Shown: positions 33,336 to 43,433 of the stretch, in pieces
How the letters are laid out: every line of letters starts with the position of its first letter
Position numbering within the stretch: the stretch's first letter is position 1
DNA from: Angiostrongylus vasorum
Taxonomy: Eukaryota > Nematoda > Chromadorea > Rhabditida > Metastrongylidae
DNA length: 64,000 bases
Assembly (NCBI GenBank): GCA_018806985.1
Contig: JADANN010000162.1
Location: 1,943,501 to 2,007,500 of the forward strand
Reading direction: 5' to 3'
Position numbers and translations under genes: made by a program
The notes under the pieces: model-generated
The model's input: only the letters and a program-made list of their open reading frames with translations
Told to the model about the DNA's origin: nothing
Database searches by the model: none

Positions 33336-34429
33336 TGTCTACAAGTTTACCACCGCTGTAGCATAAAACTATAGAATTAGTATATAGTTTCATAAAAATG
33401 CCAAGAATGGTTTAAAATTAAAAAAATGCACGTTCATCACCTTGTCGATGACAAACTAAAGAAGAAGATTTTTCTGTGGATCGAAATAAAAACGACTGAC
33501 AGCAATTTAAGATTTTTTTCTGATGCCATTTAGCAACTCATTCTCAATTGGTTTCCGTCGGCATGCGAATTCATGAAACCGACGGCTTCCGTTCGCCCCG
33601 ATGTGTGTGGGCGTTAGTTCCTTTGTACTCCTAATAATGAACCGAGTAGAAGTCACTTCTTATCCAATAGCTACAATAAGATTGTTATGCTAAGAATAAC
33701 CTTCACCTCGGCCTTCATGTTTGCTGATTTCTCTCCGTTCCTGAAATGCCAGTGTTTTTCCATGCATTCTTTTGCTTTTCGGAGGTAGTTAGCTGTCGTG
33801 TATTAGATATTGTTGATTGTTGCAATTCATCGCCTCTATTTTACCAACACAGTCGGGATTAAACAATTCCAAAGACCGGCTTTCATTAGACGGCACTAAT
33901 AACTAACTCATATCTTACGAACTGTTCTTACTAGGCTAACTTGAGGTTGTTATTACTTCTTCATGAAATCCACGGTTTGATATCGCCGATACGTCTACCA
34001 CCGCAAGAAGAAGAACTAGTAGCAACTTCGCTTCATCTTATTAGAAAGGACGGTTTAAAACTAAATAATTGTTAGAGTTAAATATTTGGAATTCCAAAAG
34101 CTCCTACGTTTTTTCAACACCGGCTTTCTTTAATCGATATCTTGGGTCATTGTTAAGTAAAAGGATTGTTGTTTCAAAGCTTTTTGTACCTAGCATTCCG
34201 ACCGCTTTCTTTAGAGCAGCAACGATTCGAGTACCCATAGTTGCTTTTTTCCTCCATGTGAGTCTTCTGCATTCATCACGAATTGTTTTCGCTCTGACAT
34301 TAGTATTACTAAGTTGTATTAGATGAAAGGTGAGTTTTACCACCAATGACAGGAAAGGGAAAAGTGCTGACCGAAAAAACTTCAATAAACTACCGTCATA
34401 TTGCCAAAATAATGATGAAATATGAATAG
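33336..34429. other. Mostly unassigned DNA
   Basis: Carries a PLE-terminus-like GAGGTTGTTATTAC at 33952 followed by a decayed ATCGCC-GATA-CGTC reminiscent of the hammerhead 3' core. A candidate minus-strand ORF (34104-34385) is listed separately. Confidence 0.4.
34104..34385 (-). CDS. Candidate small ORF or exon, product unknown
   Basis: A 93-codon minus frame contains VRAKTIRDECRRLTWRKKAT, RIVAALKKAVGMLGTKSF and NDPRYRLKKAGVEKT before an in-frame TAG. The basic, helix-like composition is protein-like. TACAACTTAG just upstream in minus sense could serve as a splice acceptor. No domain recognised; it may be an unrecognised part of a transposable element. Confidence 0.22.
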   Translation of the reverse strand: MKFFRSALFPFLSLVVKLTFHLIQLSNTNVRAKTIRDECRRLTWRKKATMGTRIVAALKKAVGMLGTKSFETTILLLNNDPRYRLKKAGVEKT

Positions 34430-34790
34430 AACTCGAAACCTCAGGTGGGCTTCGAATTCACCAATATTTCTAAGGCTCACGTGCTATCCACTGCACCAAC
34501 CAAGGCACTCGTTTCGCCTTTCTCTTATCCACTTTTTTTACTCTGCCGGTGCTAAAATCAGCCACCAGTTTAAAAAAAACCAAAGCAAATAAAGTAAAGT
34601 ACCTGCAGAAAAAAAAGAAAAAGACAAAGGGCCTCGCTTGTTGTCGTCGACAGCACCTAAGCCTCCAGAAAGAGCAACCGCGGGTTCGGAGCCCATTGAG
34701 ATTCCGAGTTTTGCTCGTATTTCAGCATCATTGTGGTTATATTTCACATCAACCCCTGTCGTGAAAAACGAATAGCCAGTAAATAAAGGT
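34430..34790. repeat. Composite SINE3/SINE2 repeat
   Basis: Left part (34430-34560) read on the minus strand is tRNA-like: TGGTGCAGTGGATAGCACGT (A-box-like) and GAATTCGAAGCCC (B-box-like). Right part (34640-34790) is a plus-strand SINE2 3' half (TTTCAGCATCATTGTGGTTA, then CCAGTAAATA). The same two parts in the same order recur at 47825-48140, so the combination is a repeat family of its own rather than a chance nesting. Confidence 0.6.
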
Positions 34791-35739
34791 TACAGATCAT
34801 CATATTTTTTTTCAAAAAAAAGTCCGTTTTCTGCTCCCTGATTATGTTGATAGGAAGTACTCAGTACAATTCTTCTTGCTGCCAAAGTTTGGCGTTTTTT
34901 GGGTGAGATAAAGCAAGAGATTAATGATTATCATAGTTTCCACAACGTTACCATGGGGTCACTAATCTTTTGAGTGAGCGCCGATTGTTTGATGGTAATA
35001 ACAGAAATCATATTCAGCTAGATGGCTAACAAGCAGCTTCATTAAGCTTCATAATTTCCAGAATATGTTAAGTCCCGTTTCTTTTTTAAACAGCTGCCAC
35101 CATGAAGACATTCTGCTTTGGTCGTGTATTTTAGGGCCAGGAGAACTGAACTAGAAAAAAGCGCAACACTTGTATCAAATGTTATCGCGCTAATGTTTTT
35201 GTGACTTGCAGGCCCACCACTGAAGTTTCCATTCGTTCCATTCCTGTGCTAAACAGCAAGCTGTGTCGTTGTCATTTGGATTTTTATACGGAAGGAGGCA
35301 TTTAGAAAAGCGCGGTAAACATTTCAGCAGGTACTCTGTTCTATCAACATAAATACATTGAAGCAATAACATTAACACATCCTTTTCAACAAGCGTAGAG
35401 AAATTGCCGTTCGCTTAAATGAACTGCTTCTTTGTATATGGCAATACTTAAGTGGGAACGCCAAAGTGTAGACGGCCTACGTGGCAAGCAATTATGTCGA
35501 TTGTCATTGTTCCTACGTGTCCGTCTTAAAAGTTCTACACGTTCTTTAGTCGCTCTGTCGGCTGCACACCATCTAAGGCCTTTCCAATGCATACAAATTT
35601 TCATCAATAGTGATTTTGTGACTTTGAAATATGTTTAATGAGGCTTGAGCCAATATGGCACATTGTCAACGGCTGTTACTGCTGTCGTCCATATCTGAAA
35701 TGCCAATCAGTATTCGTTGGCCAACACAATGAAGTGTTC
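34791..35739. other. Unassigned DNA
   Basis: A minus-strand frame at 35386-35607 contains LRWCAADRATKERVELLRRT, which faintly resembles the last domain of some non-LTR retrotransposon proteins, but no RT motifs are nearby. Nothing else recognised. Confidence 0.35.
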
Positions 35740-35900
35740 ATTCTTACAACCACAATGATGCTGAGATGTTTGCAAAACTCCGCACCGCAGGTATCTGTGG
35801 TGGGGAACAAACGCGCTATTACGCTTTCCGGGGGGCTAACGCGTTCACCACCACACCATGGAAAACACATTCATCGTTCCGCCTGTTTCTCAGCTACTTC
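35740..35900 (-). repeat. SINE2 repeat, 3' half
   Basis: Inverted: ACCACAATGATGCTGAGATG, CGCACCGCAGGTATCTGTGG, GGGGAACAAACGCGCTATTA, GGGGGGCTAACGCGTTCACC and a TTCCGCCTGTTTCTCAGCTA block. Confidence 0.75.
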
Positions 35901-37288
35901 ACCTGTCACTTCATTCTTAATTTTGCTCAACAATTTAAACACTTAATTCCTATTTGAGGGTGCGGTGGACGTTACTACTAAAATGTACATAACTTCTTCA
36001 TTTAATTCTTTCACTTTCCTCTCGTTGTATTTCTCTCAGTACATTTGTTGCTGAAGCCGACGACGCACCGTCGGCTCTTTACTGCGATTATGAACAACTC
36101 CTTAGGTTCCATTTCATTAAGATTAGTTCTTTTTTAAAATTCAGATTGCCGCCGGCTTTCTATTTGTTTCTACTGTCCGAAATCTTTTTTTTTCTGGAAT
36201 TTACAAGTTTATCTATGTTTATAATCTTAGATCTTCGCCTTTCTGTTTTTCTTTCCCAATATCCCGATGTAAACCCGTTTTGCAAGTCGCCGCATGTCCT
36301 CCTTATTTCTGTCGAACAGAGGAATTTTTTTATCTTTTCAGGTTGTGTTTGACCCTGATCTTCGAAAGGAAAGGTGAACGGACCGCGAGCACAGGATGAC
36401 AATATTCCAATGTTGACGACTCCTTAAAAGCATTTTTAGTACTAACTGGTCGTAAGTTTCGTTTCTATTCTTTAGCACGGGAAAATATTTGTGGTGAGCC
36501 ATTTAGATGAAAGGAATTGAACTGAGTGGTTACTTTACCTCGGTTAGGGCTGAGTATAGTTTTAACCGATACGTTTATGTCATGCATATCATAGCTCTTT
36601 GAGGTTAGCGAGGAGTTCGAATGAAGAACTTCGTTTACTGTTCTATTATTGTTGCTGAAGATATACAGTAGTACATTAACAACTTTAACAACAATTATTG
36701 TTCTATAAACGAACATTCATTTACAACTCTGCTATTGCTAATTGAACTTAAATGCCACAATGCTAATTTCTGGCGTAATTGCTCTTCCCTTCTACTCTGT
36801 CCCAACTCTTCCAAAACAGAAGTACATCTCTTGTTCAGACAATCTCCAGCTTAAACGTTGTAAAACATTGGAAATACCGTAAGTGTCTTCAAGTTTTCTA
36901 TGAAAAGTCGCTACTATCACCGTCATATATTATTCTGAATATGAAAACGCCATTCATGAAAACGTTTAGTTTCGGTTAGAAATAATAGCATGGTGGGCTT
37001 GCAAAACACCATAATAAATCTTTATCCTGGCCGTTGTTTCAGCGCTGTCGCCTTTTGCTGTAAGTCGCACTGATTCGAGTCGATATCAATTTACAACAAC
37101 CTTGTGCAAGCTTATCAATAAACCAAGACATTAACTGTCGAAGCTCAAGCTGAATGTAATTCGATATTAAAAAAATAAAGCAGCACATTTTTGTTTGTAG
37201 AACTGCTTTTGCTTTTTATTCACTCCATTTCTTATCTGGAGAAGGAGTGAAGTTTGATACTTTCGAATTGAAAAAATGTGCTGCTCCT
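35901..37288. other. Unassigned DNA
   Basis: T-rich. A small inverted pair (GCAGCACATTTTTG at 37181 and AAAAAATGTGCTGC at 37271) can form a stem across about 90 bp. No gene recognised. Confidence 0.4.
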
Positions 37289-37576
37289 TCAAGCAAATTT
37301 TTGCCTAGCAATGTTAGTTTCGTATTTCACAGCGCAAAACAAGCAAGTAAGTTCCTTCCTAGCGGTAATGTGCTTTAGAAATAGCTGCCTGCTTTTCTCA
37401 TCTCGTGTTCGATGGGTGGCAGATTTCTTACTCAACACCCATGCGGCTTCTACGCTGTTACAATCACCAAACGATACGTGGGTCAAAATATTCTGAGGGC
37501 TGAAAAGGCCGAGAATTCGAGGTCTCTGAAGGAAATCGGCCAGGAGTTTTTTGGAGTGCTCTGTGAACCAAGCCAT
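37289..37576 (-). CDS. Candidate small ORF, 95 codons, unknown product
   Basis: ATG-to-TGA minus frame. It contains MAWFTEHSKKLLADFLQRP, NILTHVSFGDCNSVEAAW, RTRDEKSRQLFLKHITARK and LTCLFCAVKYETN. The codon use is balanced and the composition protein-like. Not recognised as any family. It could be a short gene, an exon, or part of an unrecognised mobile element. The opposite strand has a 72-codon frame, hydrophobic and less convincing. Confidence 0.28.
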   Translation of the reverse strand: MAWFTEHSKKLLADFLQRPRILGLFSPQNILTHVSFGDCNSVEAAWVLSKKSATHRTRDEKSRQLFLKHITARKELTCLFCAVKYETNIARQKFA

Positions 37577-37839
37577 TTCTTAATGAACTAATGGTGACAG
37601 CTTGCTCATATTGGTTTTGCTAATAGTGTGCAACAGCTAATGTTCCAACCAATTTCTCCTTTATAAGCGCACAAAATGATCGTGTGAACAAGCGATTCAC
37701 CCAGTTATTCTAATGTTTTCACAAAACGAGCTTCTGAATCCAAGAAATTAAACTGTACTTTTCACTGTCTCATGCTCAAACGGAATCCTTGTTAAAAAAT
37801 CAAAAAAATCTGATATATTGCTAGCTGTTAGCGAGGAAG

Positions 37840-38010
37840 AGAGCAATACAACCACAACGGTGCTGAGATATTTCCAAAACTGCGGACCGCAGGTGTCTGC
37901 ATTGGGCAACGAGCGCGCTATTACCCTTTCCGGGGGCTATCACGTTCACCACCACACCATGCGGGTCCTTCGTTTCGCTTGTCTCTCAGTTGGTTCTTTA
38001 TTCTTTATTA
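37840..38010 (-). repeat. SINE2 repeat, 3' half
   Basis: Inverted: ACCACAACGGTGCTGAGATA, GGACCGCAGGTGTCTGCA, GAGCGCGCTATTACCC, CACCACACCATGCGGGTCC and TTCGTTTCGCTTGTCTCTCA. The right end is followed by AT-rich unique DNA. Confidence 0.75.
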
Positions 38011-38335
38011 CTTTGTTTATTTATATCTTATATATCTATTAATATCTTTTACTCCTTTATAATGCACAATGCAATGTCTTTTACTAATGGAAGCACACGT
38101 AGGTAAGATTTTTTCTGGCGACCTCGCGATTGCTGAGAAAGAAAACAGCGAATTTATAATCCAGTGCCGAGGATAATAGAAAGTCGATCCTGGGAACTGT
38201 AAGATTTTTTTTGTTAACCGAAATGTTTTTTACCATTCAGGCAATGTTTAATCCTAAACCGTCTTTGTTTTCAAATATTTATTGAATATCAACATTTATA
38301 ACCGATTTTATCTACTTTCTACTTTCACTTTTTAG

Positions 38336-38611
38336 AATTCGAATAAGAACAAAAAATGACAGAGTGTCACTTTCAGAACGAATGCAAGGCAAATGCACTG
38401 TGTTTCCAATCATCGAAAACAATGGCGAAACAGACCATGGGCGAGCACAACATCGTCCTACCAAGAATAGTGAGCCACTCAGAACATTTTTTTTTGGTTT
38501 CCGAAGAAGGAGGAACAAAGGAATGAGGGAATCAAGTGCGGAACAAAACACTGTTACAGATTGTGGAGGTGCAGCTGGCGGGTATAAACGGTGGTTATTG
38601 GCGGAAATGGG
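38336..38611 (+). CDS. Candidate coding exon, unknown product
   Basis: A strong nematode-like acceptor (T/C tract ending TTTTTAG at 38335) opens into a frame that stays open for 92 codons and ends at a GTGAGG donor (38612). It reads IRIRTKNDRVSLSERMQGK, PIIENNGETDHGRAQHRP, FGFRRRRNKGMRESSAEQ and CGGAAGGYKRWLLAEM. If the donor is not used, a TGA follows two bases later. The low-complexity basic patch suggests a linker region. It could belong to a plus-strand gene, possibly even a distant 5' exon of pde-4, but nothing in the sequence proves that. Confidence 0.35.
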
Positions 38612-39744
38612 GTGAGGGGTGTAACTGTGTGATGGTAGACGAAGATGGTGATAATCGGTATCGCCTACTTATTTGTCTGCGCTGATCACTTGTGAAGGGT
38701 GAAAGTTGATCGGATGGTGTTCTGGTGTTCTGCACATCAATTAGCTCTCTTGTGACACTGACGAATACTCTCAGTTCTTTCCGCTTAGTTTATCTCCCCC
38801 TTGATTACAATCTTTTCAAGCGCTGTCTGTTTTTGATTATCCATAAAACTGGGCAAGCTGCTTTCTGAGGAGCTTGTAAGATAAGAATGACGTCTTTTTG
38901 CAATGATGATCTCCAAAACAATTATTTAAGATCTTTGGCAATGCCATCAATCAGTTCGGGTTTGACATGACAACGAAATGATGGTGAACTTAATTAGAAG
39001 TGAAGGGTGTTCAGTCGACCAGGATTGCCTAACATTTCCTTAATAGCTAATCTTCTTCGTCGCTGCTTGAAAGTGATCGTCCTTGTCTACCTCCTTCACG
39101 TAACTACGCAATGACGCCTTTGGAATAAATGCAGCTTTAAATGAACTGAATGAAATGGGCAAATTCCTAGTTTGGAAGTGTTATTACTGGAGCGAGAGAG
39201 GGGGAAACGGGAAAGGGGAGAAATGTGGAAGAGAAGAAAAAGGAGGAGAGAGGAAGTTTTGGGTGCTATTTTTTTTCCTTTGTCTTTACTCTGCCGTGAA
39301 TAGACGGTGACTTTGAATCCAAACATGCCGAAGATCGCTGTGTGAACAGCGTGTATCATTAGTTTCTCTATACTTGCTTCATGTTATTTTATGTTCTCCG
39401 TAGTTTCTACAAAGAGTTTTTTTTCTTTATTTTTTTCTATACTATTATTCGCTGAGCTCAAGGGAAAAAAAATAGTACAAAGATTAAATATTCTACTTTT
39501 TTAGTCCTTGGATATCGATCTGTTTACGAAACAATTGTCTTGTTTTTCTCATTAATATTTCTAAAGAATAACATATGTCGAAATCCTTGGAAGGATGCAG
39601 GGTCTACCCGATCAAATTTTTTCCATAATCCCTTTATAGATTCTGTAACTAAACTCTGAACATACAGTAGACAGTTTCGCAGTGAGAGAAAGTCGGAAAA
39701 GGTCACATTGAATAATTGACAAAACACTCGCACTCGTCCCAAAG
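38612..39744. other. Unassigned DNA
   Basis: No repeat family member or gene recognised. Purine-rich at 39185-39265 (GAGAGAGGGGGAAACGGG and similar). Confidence 0.4.
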
Positions 39745-39940
39745 GTTTACCGCTTCATCATGGCTGAGAGGTGTTACCGGATGTCGGAGTGCGAAGTACA
39801 GCGTGGGAATTCACCCCCTGGCAGAGTCTTCCAAGTTGAGGAGCTCGGCGTTTCCATAAGAAAGCCCAGCTAAGAGTAAACCACTACTAGCATCCGCCGC
39901 AGTCCAGGTATCAAAGTCCCATGGTGGCAATTTTTTTCTT
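39745..39940 (+). repeat. 5' fragment of the RTE-tailed non-autonomous element
   Basis: Matches 55400-55600: GGTTTACCGC(T/C)TCATC, TGGCTGA(G/T)AGGTGTT, GTACAGCG, GGCGTTTCCAT, AAGCC(C/T)AGCTAAGAGT and GGTATCAAAGTC(C/G)CATGG. The 3' half with the RTE-like tail is absent, so it is a 3'-deleted or interrupted copy. Confidence 0.7.
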
Positions 39941-40172
39941 TCAAATTTCTAAAGCTCATTTTATAGCTATCTCCTGCTTATTTGCAAAAAAACATTTTTA
40001 TACTCAGAATGCACCCTATACTTTCATCTGACACGTTCAGCATCTGGAAAGAAAAATGGTCTATAAAAAAAAAAAAACAAAACGAGACATGAGCATAAAA
40101 AACTTTTCGTTTTCGATTTTTCGTTAAAATTAATGAAATGAACTGAAAAGTAGACGGATTGGTCGTACGCAC

Positions 40173-40245
40173 CTCGAGTTCCTTCGTCGCAAATCTCGAT
40201 CCGCACCCGACTGTGGGCGGTGAACTTCTCGTCATTTGTTTGATT
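40173..40245 (-). CDS. Candidate exon in a GC-rich patch, unknown product
   Basis: A GC-rich island (40165-40320) in AT-rich DNA. On the minus strand, GTGCAG at 40246-40251 could be an acceptor and GTGCGT at 40167-40172 a donor. Between them a frame reads NQTNDEKFTAHSRVRIEI then CDEGTR. Just upstream another frame reads PVYSTAEIDAVQSELRAVAT, so exon boundaries are uncertain. No domain recognised. Confidence 0.25.
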
Positions 40246-40589
40246 CTGCACGGCTGGTTGCCACCGCCCTCAGTTCCGACTGGACAGCATCAATCTCTGC
40301 CGTGCTGTAGACCGGCAAAATAATCCTGGGCGTTAACCAACCGGATCAAATATCTTTTTTTTTCTGAAGGCAAAGAGTTCAACAATAATTTTTTCTTCAT
40401 TTTTATTCGATCATATTGTTGTTTCAGCATAGCCATTTTCAATCACTATCGTACATTAATTATTTTTTTGATTATAATTGATATTGAATTGATGATAGAT
40501 TATTTTTTTTAAACTGAAGCACATTAGACTATTTAAATATTTAGGTAATTGGACCGCTTTATTTATTTGTACGGTATACCGTATAAAAG

Positions 40590-40835
40590 GAAAAAAGGGG
40601 GGGCGTTTCCATCGTTGTTCACTTCCTGAGAGTTACCCGATCCATTCGACTTTGTGAAGCCTCATAGAAATAACTAAATGCTTATCAGGCTTATCAACCC
40701 TTTTGTTCTTCCGGACAAGTCTGCCCGTTTTGCCGATCACACAGCGATACAAAATTTTTTGGCCCGGGCGTGGAATCGGGCCAATGACCACGCGTGTATT
40801 GCAGGTCACCTTCAATCACTTTACTACAAGCGACA
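40590..40835 (-). repeat. SINE1, diverged
   Basis: Inverted: CTTCCTGAGAGTTACCCGATCC, CATTCGACTTTGTGAAGC, CCGGACAAGTCTG, GGCCCGGGCGTGGAATCGGG and TGTATTGCAGGTCACCTTCAATCACT. Head and tail blocks are in the expected order, with more substitutions than most copies. Confidence 0.7.
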
Positions 40836-41081
40836 TATTTCTAAGCTGCATGTAGAAAATGTATATATTTGTATAATATATAAATGTAGAATATGTTTTT
40901 ATTTAAGTTAACTGGAGGCATTTTTTGTTCGATTTTTCACATTGTTTTTCTTTTCGCCGTTCTGCAGTTTTTATGCCACTTCACTATACCATTTACGTAT
41001 ATTACTCGCATTTTCATCGCACTGGGTCGAATATCTCCCCTAATAGGTTCTGCTCATGGACGCATAAAAGGTTCTTTGCAG

Positions 41082-41217
41082 CTCTATTGTTGGGATATGA
41101 GGCAGATCGTCCAAAATTTCAACAATTTATATGGGCGGACCCACCAACTCCGCCCTCAGCACCATCCACTGTGTCGTTGGCAATGCCGACCATCCGCTTG
41201 CCTCCTCTTCCGTTCCA
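41082..41217 (+). CDS. Candidate coding exon, proline-rich end
   Basis: Acceptor TTCTTTGCAG (ends 41081) leads into an open frame reading LLLGYEADRPKFQQFIWADP then PTPPSAPSTVSLAMPTIRLP, ending at CCAGTAATT, where GTAATT (41218) may be the donor. If not spliced, a TAA follows at once. The change from a structured-looking segment to a Pro/Ser-rich linker looks like genuine protein. Product not recognised. It does not splice in frame to the candidate at 41824. Confidence 0.35.
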
Positions 41218-41823
41218 GTAATTGTCACTTCTTTGCTTAAATCACCATCTAGGCTTCTCTTATTTTCCGTGTGGACGTAGAAGTTGAATTAGTGTTGTTT
41301 TTGTCAGTTATTAGTTTCTCGCGCAAGTCGTCACTAATTAATCCGTATGGGACTGTTTTGTTCTTCCGTTTGCAAAAAAAGTTCTTCGTCTATTTGAAAC
41401 TTTTTCCACAATATCTAATACCAACACAGAAGTAATTAAATAAAAAACTATATGCAGTTCTATACTCTAAAGGTATAACTATGAAGAGTCGTATTGAATT
41501 TTAGCAGTACCGAATTCAACGGAACTATCGTAGGCCAATTCCATTGAATCCAATAAGTCCTCTGTCGTTTCACTGCCAGACGGGTATCTTGTATTTGTCA
41601 ATGCAGTGATAATCGACCTACCAGCACTAAAATTAATTTCATTGCGAGATTAAGCGATATCAACCGAGATAAATGTGAAATGCCAGGAAAGAACTGAGGT
41701 TGAGTGTGAAGATATGCTAATGTGATGAATGTGAATTTAACATGACGCGTATCCATCACCATTGAATCCTCAAAAATTCTCGTTCTTAACTCATAAATGT
41801 GTTCACGAAATGAACACTTGCAG

Positions 41824-42178
41824 AACCTGATATCGGTATGGGCTCAGAATCTTTCGTTTTCAATATACGAGTGTATGTCTTCTGTGGCACCGACAGACCC
41901 ATTGCATCCAGTGAAGCCTGCATCTGCCACGGCTTCATCTCGACAGTCACTGTCATCCTTTTCAAGCATAGAATTGCCTCCACGAAGTTTACCATCCAAA
42001 TCTGAATTACATGGTTCGATGTCCCTAGTAATCCGTACCAAAAAAAACCCGATCGAGTAACCGATTTGCGTGACCGGTTCGAACAATTCACTGCTCTGGT
42101 GAACATCGTGCACTCACGATTAGCCCACGCCGACGTCAACATTTACTATATCAGAAAATTGCATGATTCCAATAATTC
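41824..42178 (+). pseudogene. Candidate exon with an apparent frameshift, unknown product
   Basis: After an ACACTTGCAG acceptor, one frame reads TDPLHPVKPASATASSRQSL and ELPPRSLPSKSELHGSMSLV, then stops at 42060. Overlapping it by an A8 run (42040-42047), a second frame reads DRVTDLRDRFEQFTALVNIV then HSRLAHADVNIYY, until a stop at 42183. The second part looks like a short helix or coiled coil. An indel in the A8 run would explain the break, either in the genome or in the assembly. A 118-codon minus frame also covers the region, but it is less protein-like. Confidence 0.3.
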
Positions 42179-42672
42179 CGGATGAGTTAGCAATTCCGTG
42201 CCGAAGTTCCCACCTAAAAAGCTCACCATTGTCGATATTCAATCGCTCCATTCTTTTCTGATTCATTAATTGAGTGAATCGTCTACTGCACTGGGAAGTT
42301 CCCACCTCATACAGTCATCGTTCCATTCCCTCTCGATTCTTCAATGTCACATTAAGCTATTTCCCATAATCAATTACTGTGAAAGAATTTCTAACTTTAT
42401 TGCTAACAATATTTTCTATTTATAAGATCCATTTTGTTACAAAGTCGAAGCCGAACCATTCGCCAATCACTCAGATTTAGACGGTGAATGTAAACACAAA
42501 CAAAAAAGTTTCGCTGTATGTGTTCTTCCCATTTTTCTGAATCTAACAATCAGTCAGTCATCATTTTTCTACGTAGTATTGGAGTATTTATCTAGAAGGA
42601 AGCTAATCAACTATTTTTTATATTCTTGTTTAGCAAACACAAGGTGTTACTTTATTTCTTTACTTACGCGCA

Positions 42673-42709
42673 AGCTCACGTTCCGGTGGATGTCGTCTTC
42701 CTCAGAGCC
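42673..42709 (-). ncRNA. Hammerhead-like motif, left arm
   Basis: Minus strand: CGGCT, CTGAGGA, A, GACGACATCCACC, GGAA, CGTG, AGCTT. The GAAA box and the GTC triplet are mutated, so it is probably inactive. Confidence 0.45.
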
Positions 42710-42862
42710 GCTTTGCTACATTGATCCATAGATTGTTTAGTTTTCGATATTGACTTTTGTATTCCTTTTTAGACGATGTGCTATAAATGGTGGCATCACT
42801 AAGATGTTCCTCCGTTATCTCAGTGGAATTCGTACATATTCAGTAGAAAACTTATAGAAAAC

Positions 42863-42900
42863 GGCGCTGAGGAAGGCGAAATCCGCCGAAACGTCAGCTT
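42863..42900 (+). ncRNA. Hammerhead-like motif, right arm
   Basis: Plus strand: GGCG, CTGAGGA, A, stem II GGCG-AAATC-CGCC (4 perfect pairs), GAAA, CGTC, AGCTT. All core boxes are intact; stem I is weakened (GGCG opposite AGCT). Confidence 0.55.
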
Positions 42901-43177
42901 GTGCCTAAATGAAGAAATAAAATAATACCTCGTGTATTGCTAAACAAAAAAAATAAAGAATGGTTTGGTCAATTCCGAAGTTAATAGACAAGTCGGTCAT
43001 GGAAGTTAATTAACTTCTACTCTACTCTACTTTGAAGTGCCACGCAGTTGCTGTGTTTTCAACGTCTCATATTTATTCATTTCGTTATGAAAATTAGATT
43101 TCCGTCAGTTCAGTGCTCTGTTTTTGCACTCGATTCCGTCCACTATTCATTCAGAGTTGTTAGCAATTCATGTAAAA

Positions 43178-43433
43178 GATGGAAGAAGGGATATAAATCC
43201 GTGCGCCATGCATTCGACTTCACGAAGCATTGTGGAAATGAATGCATACGTATACGGCCTATTCAAAAACTTGTGGTAGTCCACCGATATGTCAAGATAT
43301 CGTGTCACATAAATCTGGTATCAATTGACAAATCTAGAAGAGTGGAGGGCTTGATGATCCCGGGTCTCTGGAGCGAACCAACGAGCACGTGTGTAACAAG
43401 GCATCCTACTACCTTTTGCTCTACATGGTGAAG
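43178..43433 (-). repeat. SINE1, diverged
   Basis: Inverted: GTGCGCCATGCATTCGACTT, CACCGATATGTCAAG, AAATCTGGTATCAATTGACA, GATCCCGGGTCTCTGGAGCG and GTAACAAGGCATC up to a degraded A-box complement near 43425. Confidence 0.65.

Larger units (their letters stand above)
42627..42947. mobile_element. Hammerhead-bearing inverted-repeat element
   Basis: Inverted termini of about 80 bp: TTGTTTAGCAAACACAAGGT at left, and CCTCGTGTATTGCTAAACAA at right. Each arm includes a hammerhead motif, outward-facing. The left terminus is the same as that of PLE copy 2 (25308). The ~150 bp interior is not palindromic and has no coding potential. Flanked by AT-rich DNA; no target duplication recognised. Confidence 0.65.

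Noticed and set aside
35386..35607. Non-LTR retrotransposon C-terminus (LRWCAADRATKERVELLRRT)
   Set aside because: The resemblance is faint, and no RT motifs or 3' tail occur next to it.
41786..42142. 118-codon minus frame
   Set aside because: It overlaps the plus-strand candidate, whose Pro/Ser linker and helix-like text and TTGCAG acceptor are more convincing.
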